DNA from: an uncultured Pelagibacteraceae bacterium
GTDB lineage: Bacteria > Pseudomonadota > Alphaproteobacteria > Pelagibacterales > Pelagibacteraceae
Assembly: GCA_902628275.1 (NCBI GenBank)
Contig: CACOMI010000007.1
Span: 1-54,262 of the forward strand
Length of the DNA: 54,262 bases
Reading direction: 5' to 3'
Numbering within the stretch: the stretch's first letter is position 1; each line of letters opens with the position of its first letter. Position numbers and translations under genes: made by a program. The notes under the pieces were generated by a model, which made no database searches, was not told the DNA's origin, and was given only the letters and a program-made list of their open reading frames with translations. This document shows positions 15,418 through 24,906 of this stretch, piece by piece.

Positions 15418-16371
15418 TTATTTTTGTATAGTGTTTAATTTGTTCAGCTCTTCCATGAACTGAGGTATTGCCTCAAATAAATCTGCTTCAAGACCATAAT
15501 CTGCAACACTAAAAATTGGTGCTTCACCATCTTTATTAATTGCGACGATAATTTTGCTCTCTTTCATGCCTGCTAAATGTTGTATCGCACCAGAAATTCC
15601 TATTGCAATGTATAAGTCTGGAACAACAACTTTTCCGGTTTGCCCAACTTGATGATCATTACTTATGTACCCAGCATCAACCGCTGCTCTCGATGCTCCA
15701 ATTGCTGCTCCAAGCTTGTCAGCAACTTCAGTAATTAATTTGAAATTATCTCCACTTTGCATTCCTCTTCCACCTGATACAACAATTCTTGCTGTTCCTA
15801 GTTCAGGTCGATCAGATTTAATTTCTTCTCTTTTGACAAATTTTGTGTTTGAAAATTCTTCACCTGCATCTACTTTTTCTATTGGAGCTGATCCTCCAGA
15901 ACTATCACATGGATCAAAAGAAGTAGGTCTTATAGTTACACATTTTTTCGCATCATTACTTTTAATTGTTGCAAAAGCGTTTCCAGCATAAATTGGTCTT
16001 AAAAAGGTATCTGGTGATATTACTTTGATAATGTCACTTACCTGTGAAGTATCAAGATGAGCAGCAATTCTTGGCATTAAATTTTTTCCAAATGTATTTG
16101 CTGAGCAAACAATATGTGAATAATTTTCTGCAAGTTTAACAATTACTGGAGCAAAATTTTCTGCTGTAAAGTTTTCATAATGAGCTGCTTCTACACTTAA
16201 AACTTTTTTAACTACTGGAAGTTCAGATAATTGTTTTGCTGCTTCTGCACTATTTTGACCAATGATTACGGCATGAACATCTCCATCTATTTGAGATGCT
16301 GCAGTAGCCGCATTTAAAGTGAATGGTCTTAATTCTTTATTATTATGTTCTGCTATAAGTAAAACTGCCAT
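15418..16371 (-). CDS. etfA: Electron transfer flavoprotein subunit alpha
   Basis: A 317-aa EtfA. The N-terminal nucleotide-binding-like domain begins [22 protein letters not shown], and the C-terminal FAD domain contains [20 protein letters not shown] and [10 protein letters not shown]. With EtfB it forms a soluble heterodimer carrying FAD and AMP that collects electrons from dehydrogenases. Its start overlaps the etfB stop by one base (TAATG type), so the subunits are translated at matched levels. The downstream ETF-QO gene is 23 nt away. Confidence 0.96.
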   Translation of the reverse strand: MAVLLIAEHNNKELRPFTLNAATAASQIDGDVHAVIIGQNSAEAAKQLSELPVVKKVLSVEAAHYENFTAENFAPVIVKLAENYSHIVCSANTFGKNLMPRIAAHLDTSQVSDIIKVISPDTFLRPIYAGNAFATIKSNDAKKCVTIRPTSFDPCDSSGGSAPIEKVDAGEEFSNTKFVKREEIKSDRPELGTARIVVSGGRGMQSGDNFKLITEVADKLGAAIGASRAAVDAGYISNDHQVGQTGKVVVPDLYIAIGISGAIQHLAGMKESKIIVAINKDGEAPIFSVADYGLEADLFEAIPQFMEELNKLNTIQK

Positions 16372-17120
16372 TATATTACCTTTGCTTCATTTTTTAATTT
16401 TTGAACTAGTTCTGCAACATTTGCTACTTTTATGCCTGCTTTTCTTTTTGGAGGCTCTTCTACTTTTAATTGTTCTAATCTTGGCGACACATCTACGCCT
16501 AGATCAGAAGCTGCAATTTCTTCAATTGGTTTTTTCTTAGCCTTCATAATATTTGGTAATGATGCGTATCTTGGTTCATTCAACCTAAGATCACAAGTTA
16601 CAATAGCAGGAACATTTATTTCAATTGTTTCAAGGCCCTCGTCTATTTCTCTTGTAACTTCTAGTTTATTATCTTTAACTTCAATCTTTGATGCAAATGT
16701 AGCTTGTGGCCAGTTTAATAAAGCACTCAACATTTGGCCTGTCTGATTACAATCATCATCAATTGCTTGTTTCCCCATAAAAACTAAATCTGGTTTTTCT
16801 TTTTCAACGATTTTTTTTAAAATTTTTGAAACAGCTAAGGGCTCAAGTATTCCATCTGCTTTTACATGAATACCTCTGTCAGCTCCAACTGCTAAAGCTT
16901 TTCTAACAGTTTCTTGGGCTTTTTCTTCTCCGACAGTTATAGCAACTACCTCAGTTGCTTTACCTGCTTCTTTAATTTTTACAGCTTCTTCAATTGCATT
17001 ATCATCTGGAGGATTAGTTGACATTTTCACATTATCAGTAACAACACCAGTTCCATCTTCTTTAACTCGAATTTGAACATTGTAATCAATAACTCTTTTT
17101 ACAGCGACTAAAATTTTCAT
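16371..17120 (-). CDS. etfB: Electron transfer flavoprotein subunit beta
   Basis: A 249-aa EtfB, normal in length. It begins [20 protein letters not shown] and contains the AMP-binding and docking region with [12 protein letters not shown] and [20 protein letters not shown]. The recognition loop area follows near [21 protein letters not shown]. One-base overlaps connect it to the dimethylglycine-dehydrogenase-type gene upstream (17120) and to etfA downstream (16371). That three-gene coupling is direct sequence evidence that this ETF serves that dehydrogenase. Confidence 0.96.
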   Translation of the reverse strand: MKILVAVKRVIDYNVQIRVKEDGTGVVTDNVKMSTNPPDDNAIEEAVKIKEAGKATEVVAITVGEEKAQETVRKALAVGADRGIHVKADGILEPLAVSKILKKIVEKEKPDLVFMGKQAIDDDCNQTGQMLSALLNWPQATFASKIEVKDNKLEVTREIDEGLETIEINVPAIVTCDLRLNEPRYASLPNIMKAKKKPIEEIAASDLGVDVSPRLEQLKVEEPPKRKAGIKVANVAELVQKLKNEAKVI

Positions 17121-19552
17121 TAAGCTCTCAATAAATTATTTTCTGAGTCGTACGGACTCTCATCTAATACTGTAGCGTCGTACATTTCTCCTAATATATC
17201 AACTTGTAATTTGTCGCCCACATTAGAACAATCCGGTTTTACCATTGCTAGTGCTATTGATTTATCTAATCTAAACCCAAATTCTCCTCCAGTTGCTCTT
17301 CCAACTACCTTTCCATCTTTAAAAATTGGGTTATTTCCAAGCACATCAGCGTCCTTTGTATTGTGAACTTCTAAAGTAACTAATTTGTTGTCAAAACCTT
17401 TCTCTCTCCACTTATTTAATGCATCCAAGCCGATAAAGTTTCCTTTATTTGGATGAACAAATCTATCTAGGCCAGATTCGTAAGGTGAATATTCAATTGA
17501 TAACTCCGTACCGACTAATTTATAAGATTTTTCAACCCTTAAACTATTCATAGCTCGTATTCCAAAAGGTTTTATTCCTAGATCTTTACCTGCTTCCATT
17601 AATTTATCAAAAATATGGTTTTGATATTCAATTGGATGATGTAATTCCCAACCAAGTTCACCCACAAAGTTTACTCTCATTGCATTTACTGGAGCATATC
17701 CTACGTTTACATTTTTAGCAGTTAACCATTTAAAATTCTCATTAGAAAAATCATCTGTTGAAACCTTTTGCATTAATTGTCTAGCCTTAGGACCTGCTAC
17801 CACTAAAACCCCTGTGCTATTTGTTAGATCTTCAAATATTACTGATCCATCATTTGGCATCCATTTTTGTATCCAGTCATGATCTAATCTTAAATTCGCT
17901 CCAGCTGAGACTAAATAATAACTATTCTCTGCTTCTTTCATTATCGTAAATTCAGAATGCACCCCTCCTTTAGTATTTAAAGCATGACATAGGTTTATCC
18001 TTCCAATTTTTTTTGGAAGCTTATTAGCAACTAGATAGTCTAAAAATTCCTCAGCTTTAGGTCCTTTAATTCTGCATTTTGCAAACGCAGTCATATCTAA
18101 GAGACCCACGTTTTCTTTTACATTTTGACATTCTTTTTTAATTGCATCGAACCATTTTGATCTTCTAAATGACCAATCATCTTTTTGTTCCATTCCATCT
18201 GTTGCGAAAAAATTAGGTCTTTCCCATCCAAATTTCTGGCCAAATACTGCACCTAAGTTTTTCATTCGTTCGTAACAAGGAGATGTTCTTAATGGTCTTG
18301 CTGCTGGCCTTTCTTCATCTGGATAGTGCACAATAAATACATGACTATATGCTTCCTCATTTTTTGCTTTCAAATAAGATTTGGTTGCATAATTTCCGTA
18401 ACGTCTTGGTTCAACGCCTAACATATCAATTGTAGGCTCACCATCAACGATCCACTCCGCTAATTGCCAACCTGCACCGCCCGCAGCTGTTATTCCAAAA
18501 CTATGTCCTTCATTAATCCAAAAATTTTTAAGACCCCAAGCAGGTCCAACAATTGGATTGCCATCAGGTGTATAACAGATTGCTCCGTTATAAACTTTTT
18601 TTACTCCAACTTCTCCAAATGCAGGAACTCTATGAATTGCTCCTTCAATGTGTGGAGCTAATCTATCTAAGTCTTCTTGAAATAATTCATATTCAGAATT
18701 TTTGGATGGTCCCTCTACATAACAAGCTGGCGCACCATCTTCATAAGGACCTAAAATTAATCCTCCAGCTTCTTCTCTCATATACCATCTGCTATCACTA
18801 TCTCTTAGAACGCCCATTTCTGGTAATCCATCTTTTTTTCTTTTTTGAATTTCAGGGTGGGGTTCTGTAACAATATACTGATGTTCAACAGGTATTACCG
18901 GAATATCTAATCCTACCATTTCACCTGTCTGTCGTGCAAAATTTCCTGAACATGAAATAACATGTTCACACTCTATTGATCCTTTATCAGTTTCTACAAC
19001 CCATCCTTCTGTAGTTTGTCTCATTGATAGGACAGTTGTATTTCTATAAATTTCTGCTCCTCTGTTTCTTGCACCTGTTGCTAATGCTTGCGTTAAATCT
19101 GCTGGTTGAATATATCCATCCTCAGGGTGTTGTATTGCGCCAACTAAATCATCTGTATGACATAATGGCCAAATTTCTTTTACTTGCTCTGGTTTTAAAA
19201 ATTTAACATCTACTCCAATAGTTCGAGCAACACCTGCGTATTGATGGTATTCATCCATTCTATCTTTTGTGCTTGCTAAACGAATATTTGAAACAACACT
19301 AAAGCCAACATTTTTTCCAGTTTCCTCTTCCAAGGTTTTGTAAAGATTAACTGCATACTTATGAAGTTGTCCTACTGAATAACTCATATTAAATAAAGGT
19401 AATAACCCAGCAGCATGCCAAGTAGATCCTGAAGTTAATTCTTTTCTTTCAACTAAGACAACATCGGACCATCCCTTTTTTGCTAAATGATAAAGAGCGC
19501 TAACTCCTACAACTCCTCCACCAACTACTACAACTTTAGTTTTTGTTTTCAT
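17120..19552 (-). CDS. Dimethylglycine dehydrogenase-type FAD/folate protein (DAO domain plus GcvT domain)
   Basis: An 810-aa two-part enzyme. Residues 1-about 390 form a DAO-type FAD domain ([17 protein letters not shown]) with the covalent-flavin histidine His46 in SGSTWHAAG. From about residue 430 on it is an aminomethyltransferase (GcvT-like) domain that hands the oxidised methyl group to tetrahydrofolate. The segment [16 protein letters not shown] and the following region resemble animal dimethylglycine dehydrogenase more than the paralogue at 27168-29573 does. Its stop overlaps the etfB start by one base, indicating ETF as electron acceptor. Product: sarcosine (or glycine, if it is a sarcosine dehydrogenase) plus 5,10-methylene-THF. 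Family certain; substrate inferred. Confidence 0.88.
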   Translation of the reverse strand: MKTKTKVVVVGGGVVGVSALYHLAKKGWSDVVLVERKELTSGSTWHAAGLLPLFNMSYSVGQLHKYAVNLYKTLEEETGKNVGFSVVSNIRLASTKDRMDEYHQYAGVARTIGVDVKFLKPEQVKEIWPLCHTDDLVGAIQHPEDGYIQPADLTQALATGARNRGAEIYRNTTVLSMRQTTEGWVVETDKGSIECEHVISCSGNFARQTGEMVGLDIPVIPVEHQYIVTEPHPEIQKRKKDGLPEMGVLRDSDSRWYMREEAGGLILGPYEDGAPACYVEGPSKNSEYELFQEDLDRLAPHIEGAIHRVPAFGEVGVKKVYNGAICYTPDGNPIVGPAWGLKNFWINEGHSFGITAAGGAGWQLAEWIVDGEPTIDMLGVEPRRYGNYATKSYLKAKNEEAYSHVFIVHYPDEERPAARPLRTSPCYERMKNLGAVFGQKFGWERPNFFATDGMEQKDDWSFRRSKWFDAIKKECQNVKENVGLLDMTAFAKCRIKGPKAEEFLDYLVANKLPKKIGRINLCHALNTKGGVHSEFTIMKEAENSYYLVSAGANLRLDHDWIQKWMPNDGSVIFEDLTNSTGVLVVAGPKARQLMQKVSTDDFSNENFKWLTAKNVNVGYAPVNAMRVNFVGELGWELHHPIEYQNHIFDKLMEAGKDLGIKPFGIRAMNSLRVEKSYKLVGTELSIEYSPYESGLDRFVHPNKGNFIGLDALNKWREKGFDNKLVTLEVHNTKDADVLGNNPIFKDGKVVGRATGGEFGFRLDKSIALAMVKPDCSNVGDKLQVDILGEMYDATVLDESPYDSENNLLRA

Positions 19553-19609
19553 TCTGCAATACCTACTAAATTTTTAATTATAACGAAACAAAAATGTATC
19601 TACAAATAA

Positions 19610-20083
19610 TCAAATTGAACTTCCAAGGGGGATAGGGCTGGATACCATCGTAGTTAACCAACAGTCCTTTAAAATTCCGTCCAAGGTGTACTTTTCAACT
19701 TGCCAGTTGAATTTATGATAAATCTTATCTTTATCAAGAATGATAACTTCAAATTGAGCCCATTTGTCACTGCTTCCGAGTTCAGTTATCGTATGACTTA
19801 AGTGGTTAATCATCATGCCATAAGAATCACTTTTTAACATCATTTTAAAATTGCTTAATGGTCCTGTTACTCTTTTATTGTTGGGGTGTGCAAAATTCCA
19901 AGTTTGCTCGATACCACCATCTTTAAAATTTGAGTCGTTGTTCTGAAGACCTACAAGTTGAATTTTAATAACTTCAGAAGGTAAAATATCTTTATTAGGC
20001 TTTAGTAAATCGGCTTTTGAAATAGAAGTAAAAATTAGTAAAATTAATATAATTTCAAATTTTGTTTGCAGTGCTTTCAACAT
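19610..20083 (-). CDS. DUF4864 domain-containing exported protein
   Basis: A 157-aa protein with a signal peptide (MLKALQTKFEIILILLIFTSISKA) and a mature part of about 130 residues that fits DUF4864 (IQLVGLQNNDSNFKDGGIEQTWNFAHPNNK, then a segment around LSHTITE). The function of this domain is unknown. It starts inside the 3' end of the NAD(P)H-oxidoreductase-like gene, with a 29-nt overlap in another frame. The only later starts would destroy the signal peptide, so the overlap is probably real. It sits 57 nt upstream of the dimethylglycine-dehydrogenase-type gene. Confidence 0.7.
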   Translation of the reverse strand: MLKALQTKFEIILILLIFTSISKADLLKPNKDILPSEVIKIQLVGLQNNDSNFKDGGIEQTWNFAHPNNKRVTGPLSNFKMMLKSDSYGMMINHLSHTITELGSSDKWAQFEVIILDKDKIYHKFNWQVEKYTLDGILKDCWLTTMVSSPIPLGSSI

Positions 20084-20624
20084 TTTTTAAAAATTTTATT
20101 CTTTTTTTATCCTCAACAAATGGTACAGCAAAGTATCGCCTATATATAACATCCGTGATGCCGCATATATTAAACACCCCTCTTCTTAATCTTTTTGTTG
20201 GCATATTAAGAAAAAAGGTTCTCACTGCAAATTGAGGTGATCCATATGTGCAAAATACAACTGCTTTTTTTCCTTTTAAGTTTCCTATTGGATAACCATA
20301 ATTTCCAAAAAGTTTTTTAAATTTAAATGCCCATGGGGGTGCTAAAACTTTATCAATCCAACCTTCTACTATTGCAGGCATTCTAAAATTCCAAATTGGT
20401 GCAATAATAACTATTACATCTGAGTCATCTATTCTTTTTCTATGATTTAATACTTTTTCATCTGGTTTTTCACCTGAGAATACTGGATCAAATTTATCTT
20501 TATATAGATCAATTAAATCTACAGAATGACCATTTTTCTCTACACATTTTATAAAAGTATCTCGAATTGCAGCATTGAAAGAATTTTCATCATAATGTCC
20601 GTAAACAATAAATATTTTTTTCAT
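20055..20624 (-). CDS. Flavodoxin-like NAD(P)H:quinone oxidoreductase family protein
   Basis: A 189-aa flavodoxin-fold protein of the NQO1/KefF/MdaB family. The FMN/FAD phosphate loop IVYGHYDENSFNAAIRD, the APIWNFRMPAIVEGWIDKVL motif and the CTYGSPQF loop near residue 120 are clear. Such enzymes make two-electron reductions of quinones or act as modulators of transporters. It is in the long minus-strand run, 30 nt downstream of the BT1-type transporter gene, and its 3' end overlaps the DUF4864 gene. No substrate can be assigned. Confidence 0.82.
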   Translation of the reverse strand: MKKIFIVYGHYDENSFNAAIRDTFIKCVEKNGHSVDLIDLYKDKFDPVFSGEKPDEKVLNHRKRIDDSDVIVIIAPIWNFRMPAIVEGWIDKVLAPPWAFKFKKLFGNYGYPIGNLKGKKAVVFCTYGSPQFAVRTFFLNMPTKRLRRGVFNICGITDVIYRRYFAVPFVEDKKRIKFLKNVESTANKI

Positions 20625-20654
20625 AAATTTTTTTAGTTATTATATATATAGGTA

Positions 20655-22265
20655 CTATTCTGAAGTTTTGTACTTACTATTATTAATAATAAATACAAAA
20701 AGAACCGGTAAAACTAAGGTTAATATCGTTACAACAATTAATAAAATTCCAAGTTCAGAATAATCTGCTGTAGTTTGAATTTCGCCAGAAACTTTATCTT
20801 TAACCTCTCTAGTCACAGTAAATATTTCATTTAAATATTTAGTTCCTAATGCACTTGCAGATAAAGCAAGATTTGTAAAAGATGCGAAAACTGCAAAAAA
20901 AGTTGCTTTTAAATGTACTGGAGCATTTTTTGCTATCCAAGCTAGTAAAGGTATCATTGATACTTGACCTAGAGGAGACTCTAACGCGGTATTAATTAAT
21001 GCAATAAACTTAGCATCAACCACTCCACCTGTTAACGAGGCTGTCCAATTATGAAAACCATAATACATACCAACACTTGGTAAAAATAAAATTGCACCAG
21101 CAATACTTAAAACAACTATTATTTTAGCAATTGAATTTTTGGCCATAAATGGTCTTAACAAAACAATGCCAGCTAATGTTAAAATTGATGCAAGCAGAGA
21201 TAGAATAGAAAAAAATTGCTCATTGAATCCTAGTTCATCAATTTCGAACCATGTTAAACCAGGACCAGGGCCTGGCATGGCTCTAAATATAAATATTATT
21301 ACAGCTGTACCTACAATTGTTAATCGTAATTCCTCCGGTAACTCCTTAATAAGTTTAAACATTAAAAACAAAATGATTATGACTGACCCTATAAATACAA
21401 TTTCTTGAGCAAAGGGTACTTTGAACGAACCTACTGATAGCGTAAAAATTACAAAAACTAAACTTCCACCTAAAATCCACCAATTAACTTTTGTTTTTTT
21501 GTCACCTCTTTCTTCTTTAAATTCTAAACCCTTAGATTGTAAGTTTTGTATTTTCTTCAGTCTTAAATAATTTGCTAAAATTACACCTAAAATTGAAACC
21601 AAAGGTATTACAAGAGCATAAATATAAATGGTTCCATATAAATTTATCTTATCAGCTTGCTCTAAGCTTTCCACATCTCTAAATAAAACTACGTTAACTA
21701 ATGCAACAAGTACCGTACCACCAATAATAGCAAACCTTCCAAGTGTCTGCATTGTCGTATGCATTATTTTTATTTGATCTTTAGTATAATCATTTCCAGT
21801 TTCATCAACTAAAGGAACAGCTTCGACCGTCATGGCATCTGCCACAACATCTTGAACAACATAACCAACAGGGGCTAAAATCACACTAATGACGAACCAA
21901 GTTTCTACTGAAAAAATTTTAGCCATATCTTCAGTGTGAATAATCAGCCCATACATAATTAATAAGCTTAGAGCTATTAACGATGCTCCAAAGTAAACCA
22001 TGTAATTTTTTCTTTCCCAAATAAGATCAACTAAATGGCCTAATGGCATTTTTAAAGCCCATGGAATTCCTGCCCAAAAACCTAATCCTGCAAGAAAAGC
22101 AGCAGACAAATTTAAATAATCCTTAACAAAAAAAGTTCCAACTATTCCTGTTAATCCAGAAATCCCGGCAGCCATGTAAACCATTAATGGAGGTAAATAA
22201 GTCCATTTAAACTGACGACCTAAATCTAAAAAAGTATTATCTAAAAATTTAATTATTTTATTCAT
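20655..22265 (-). CDS. BT1/folate-biopterin-transporter-like MFS membrane protein
   Basis: A 536-aa integral membrane protein with about 12 predicted helices. The DVVADAMTVEAVP motif near residue 140, and the GFWAGIPWALKMPLGHLVDLI loop before it, are the hallmarks of the BT1/FBT branch of the major facilitator superfamily, which includes folate and pterin transporters. A cytoplasmic loop of charged residues lies at about 235-255. It is directly adjacent to the CoA-binding-protein gene and inside a folate-dependent demethylation operon, so folate or pterin uptake is an attractive inference. Some family members carry other substrates. Confidence 0.72.
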   Translation of the reverse strand: MNKIIKFLDNTFLDLGRQFKWTYLPPLMVYMAAGISGLTGIVGTFFVKDYLNLSAAFLAGLGFWAGIPWALKMPLGHLVDLIWERKNYMVYFGASLIALSLLIMYGLIIHTEDMAKIFSVETWFVISVILAPVGYVVQDVVADAMTVEAVPLVDETGNDYTKDQIKIMHTTMQTLGRFAIIGGTVLVALVNVVLFRDVESLEQADKINLYGTIYIYALVIPLVSILGVILANYLRLKKIQNLQSKGLEFKEERGDKKTKVNWWILGGSLVFVIFTLSVGSFKVPFAQEIVFIGSVIIILFLMFKLIKELPEELRLTIVGTAVIIFIFRAMPGPGPGLTWFEIDELGFNEQFFSILSLLASILTLAGIVLLRPFMAKNSIAKIIVVLSIAGAILFLPSVGMYYGFHNWTASLTGGVVDAKFIALINTALESPLGQVSMIPLLAWIAKNAPVHLKATFFAVFASFTNLALSASALGTKYLNEIFTVTREVKDKVSGEIQTTADYSELGILLIVVTILTLVLPVLFVFIINNSKYKTSE

Positions 22266-22700
22266 TTAATCACTTAGAACTGGGAATGCTTGTCTTACTT
22301 TTAAAAAATATTTTTGATATTCCATTTTAGTACATTTGTTTTCAACATATTCCATTTTATTTTCTTCAACTAATTTTTTTGCCTTTTGATCTCGAATACC
22401 AAGTTGAAGCCATAAGACTTTCGCGCCTATTTTTACTGCATCTTCTGCAATCCCATATGCCTCACTAGATGGTCTAAATACATCTACTATATCTATATCT
22501 TTATTAATATCTGTAACTTTAGCATAAACTTTTTCACCTAATATTTTTTCCCCTTTTGCGTTTGGGTTTACTGGGTAAACTTTAAAACCATAATCTTGCA
22601 TATATCTCATAACAATAGTTGATGTTTTTTTAAGATCTTTACTAACTCCTACCATTGCAATAGATTTATATTTAGAGAGAATATTTTTTATTTCACTCAT
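22266..22700 (-). CDS. CoA-binding domain protein (YccU-like)
   Basis: A 144-aa single-domain Rossmann protein of the CoA-binding family. It shows SIAMVGVSKDLKKTSTIVMRYMQDYGFKVYPVNPN near the start and VDVFRPSSEA with VLWLQLGIRD later, all typical of YccU/YbiB-like CoA-binding proteins. The biological role of the family is unclear; it is often found near acyl-CoA enzymes, and here an enoyl-CoA hydratase lies two genes upstream. Its stop is directly adjacent to the transporter start. Confidence 0.85.
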   Translation of the reverse strand: MSEIKNILSKYKSIAMVGVSKDLKKTSTIVMRYMQDYGFKVYPVNPNAKGEKILGEKVYAKVTDINKDIDIVDVFRPSSEAYGIAEDAVKIGAKVLWLQLGIRDQKAKKLVEENKMEYVENKCTKMEYQKYFLKVRQAFPVLSD

Positions 22701-22705
22701 ATGAT

Positions 22706-22897
22706 TTATTTGTCTTTTAATAAAATTTTTTTCTTACAAAATTCTTTTGCTTCTTCAATGGTCATTGGTTTTTCTAATTTTTGACTACCTGCAACACATG
22801 CATCTATAGCTCTTTGAGAATTATGATCTCTAAAATCTATAACAATATAAAGACCTACAATAATAAAAATAATTATTAAAATATTTTTAATTTTCAT
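22706..22897 (-). CDS. 63-aa membrane-anchored small protein with two cysteines
   Basis: A 63-aa protein with one N-terminal hydrophobic helix (MKIKNILIIIFIIVGLYIVI, an anchor or uncleaved signal) and a short soluble part containing DACVAGSQKLEKPMTIEEAKEFC. The two cysteines, Cys34 and Cys54, could form a disulfide if the tail faces the periplasm. The start overlaps the enoyl-CoA hydratase stop by 4 nt (ATGA), and the CoA-binding gene follows after 5 nt, so it is a real member of the operon. I do not recognise a family. Confidence 0.65.
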   Translation of the reverse strand: MKIKNILIIIFIIVGLYIVIDFRDHNSQRAIDACVAGSQKLEKPMTIEEAKEFCKKKILLKDK

Positions 22898-23673
22898 TTA
22901 TTTTTCCAATTAGGTTTTCTTTTTTCTAGGAAAGCAGAAATTCCTTCTTTTGCATCCATTGCCATCATATTAAGAGTCATCATTTTACTTGTATAAGCAT
23001 AAGCTTTACTTAATGGCATTTCTAATTGTTTGTAAAAAGCTTGCTTTCCGATTTTTATTGTTAAATTAGATTTAGAAGCAATTTTATTTGCTACCTTTAA
23101 CACTTCAATGTTTAATTTGGCTTTTGGAAAATTATCATTTATCAACCCTATTTCTTTTGCATAATTTGCGGTGATAGGTTCTCCAGTTAACAACATTTTC
23201 ATCATTGGTTTTCGATTTATCTTTCTACTCACAGCAACCATAGGTGTACTACAAAATAAACCTATGTTAACCCCTGGTGTAGCAAATAGTGCGTCTTTAG
23301 TACTGTATGCTAAATCACAACTAGCAACCAATTGACAGCCAGCAGCAAATGCAGCACCATGAACTTTAGCTATTACAGGCTTTTTACCCTCAACGATCTG
23401 AAGCATTACTTTCGAACAAAGATTAAATAATGTTAAATATTTATCTCTCTTTTTAAGACCTCTTACTTCTTTTAAATTGTGTCCAGCACTAAATCCTTTA
23501 CCAGCACCCTCTAATATTATTACTTTAACTTTTTTATCAGTATCTAGCTTTTTTAAAGTCTTTAATAAATCGGAGAGATTTTTGAATGATAAGGAGTTAT
23601 AAGTTTTTGGTTCATCAATGACAATCGATGCAACTTCATTGTTAATTTTTTTAATTTTAATATTACTATTCAT
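22894..23673 (-). CDS. Enoyl-CoA hydratase/isomerase family protein
   Basis: A 259-aa crotonase-fold protein. The oxyanion-hole segments are KGFSAGHNLKEV (first) and HGAAFAAGCQLVASCDLAYS (second), the latter with AAFAAGCQ in the place of the usual IAGGG-type loop. The C-terminal extension ISAFLEKRKPNWKNK matches bacterial enoyl-CoA hydratases. In the operon it follows an Fe(II)/2OG oxygenase with no spacer. If acrylate is activated to acryloyl-CoA, a hydratase making 3-hydroxypropionyl-CoA would fit next to the DddP-like gene; this is inference. It could equally act on another enoyl-CoA. Confidence 0.85.
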   Translation of the reverse strand: MNSNIKIKKINNEVASIVIDEPKTYNSLSFKNLSDLLKTLKKLDTDKKVKVIILEGAGKGFSAGHNLKEVRGLKKRDKYLTLFNLCSKVMLQIVEGKKPVIAKVHGAAFAAGCQLVASCDLAYSTKDALFATPGVNIGLFCSTPMVAVSRKINRKPMMKMLLTGEPITANYAKEIGLINDNFPKAKLNIEVLKVANKIASKSNLTIKIGKQAFYKQLEMPLSKAYAYTSKMMTLNMMAMDAKEGISAFLEKRKPNWKNK

Positions 23674-24525
23674 TTAATCAGTTAATCCATCGGATCTAGC
23701 CTGATTTCTTTCTATATGAATTGGTAAAACTTTGCCATAAATAGCTTTTGAGTGTTCTGGGGTGTTTACTCTCCATGGATCTAAAACATAAGCTGGAATA
23801 CACATATATCTTGATTTTAGGCCTTCAACTTTTGTTACCCTATGCAAAGTAAATCTACCTTTAAATATTTGTAAATCTCCTGGCTCTAACTTCAATTGTC
23901 TTACTCTAGTTCTATCTCCTGATATAACTTTTTGAACTTCATCGAAATTTTCATTTCCAGGCTCTCTTATATTTGGACAGTACTCAAATACACCTCCCTT
24001 CTCAGGTTTTTGTATCATTAAACTAAGTGTGAATTCACAACTATCAAAATGCCAAGGGAGTACTCCTTCTGGTTTCATAACATTATAAGCATGACATGCT
24101 AAAGGATCTGCCCATCTGTAAATAGGAGAAACGCCTAAACAAGCAGAAACAAATTTTAAAAGCTCTTCAGTTTCATAGAGATATTTCATCTCAGAATCTT
24201 TTGGAAAACAATCTGAATTTAAATATCCATTATATCTATTCATAAAAGTTCTTTTTGGATGATCTTTTGGCAATGAAGGATCGTCCTTTGCATACAAGTA
24301 AGCATTAATACTTTCTTTAGACATATAAACTTCGTCTAATTGTTTTTCTAACTCAGAATTCATTACCTCAAGTGATTTGGGTAAAATAAAATTTGGAATT
24401 GTTGAGCAACTGTAATGATCAAGCTCCTCTTTACATTGTTTAACTAGATTTTTAATTATTGGTGAATTTAAATCGTGTATTGGATATTTTTCTAAATCTA
24501 CAATAGTCTTTAGTCTATCGTTCAT
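23674..24525 (-). CDS. Fe(II)/2-oxoglutarate-dependent oxygenase, phytanoyl-CoA/ArpA-like fold
   Basis: A 283-aa putative non-heme iron oxygenase. The facial triad is visible as His159-x-Asp161 (PWHFDSCEF) and His228 (TLHRVT), with Arg239 (KSRYMCIPAY) positioned to bind 2-oxoglutarate. The jelly-roll surroundings PEKGGVFEYCPNIREP and LEPGDLQIFKGR match ArpA/HalD-like proteins. Because the Asp of the triad is present it should be a hydroxylase rather than a halogenase. It stands 6 nt after a nucleotidylyltransferase gene and directly before an enoyl-CoA hydratase. Substrate unknown; a methylated or amino-acid-like compound is a guess from context. Confidence 0.8.
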   Translation of the reverse strand: MNDRLKTIVDLEKYPIHDLNSPIIKNLVKQCKEELDHYSCSTIPNFILPKSLEVMNSELEKQLDEVYMSKESINAYLYAKDDPSLPKDHPKRTFMNRYNGYLNSDCFPKDSEMKYLYETEELLKFVSACLGVSPIYRWADPLACHAYNVMKPEGVLPWHFDSCEFTLSLMIQKPEKGGVFEYCPNIREPGNENFDEVQKVISGDRTRVRQLKLEPGDLQIFKGRFTLHRVTKVEGLKSRYMCIPAYVLDPWRVNTPEHSKAIYGKVLPIHIERNQARSDGLTD

Positions 24526-24531
24526 TTAAGT

Positions 24532-24906
24532 TTATTTTAATTTTCCCTCTTCTCTCATTTTTGCTCTTATCTTTGTAGCTGATATTTTTTGTGTTTCTTC
24601 ATCTAAAACAATTTCTTCAATTTTATAACCAACACCTCTACCGTAACAAATATTTGTGATATTCGGTACCATCATTATTTTAAATTGACCCTCAAATTCT
24701 GGATTTAATCTCTCTTCTATATTTTTTTTTACTGTTTCAAAATCAAAAGGATTGTCATCTACACCTTGGACATCTCTAATTTGGATACATACCTGGCCAG
24801 TTTTTTTTATAATTTCTTTAAACAACTTGTAGTGACCGTCGTGGAATGGTTGCCATCTACCTAACATTTGCGCAGTAGGTTTTTTATTATCCCATTGGTA
24901 TGTCAT
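24532..24906 (-). CDS. Small nucleotidylyltransferase (cytidylyl-/adenylyltransferase-like)
   Basis: A 124-aa protein of the HxGH nucleotidyltransferase superfamily. The nucleotide-binding GRWQPFHDGH (residues 16-25, His22-x-x-His25) and the C-terminal ISATKIR (108-114) are diagnostic. It is shorter than NMN or phosphopantetheine adenylyltransferases and most like CTP:phosphoalcohol cytidylyltransferases or the small nucleotidyltransferases of marine phages. The start overlaps the kinase-like gene's stop by 4 nt (ATGA). A kinase plus nucleotidylyltransferase pair suggests making a CDP- or ADP-linked compound. Substrate not identifiable. Confidence 0.78.
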   Translation of the reverse strand: MTYQWDNKKPTAQMLGRWQPFHDGHYKLFKEIIKKTGQVCIQIRDVQGVDDNPFDFETVKKNIEERLNPEFEGQFKIMMVPNITNICYGRGVGYKIEEIVLDEETQKISATKIRAKMREEGKLK

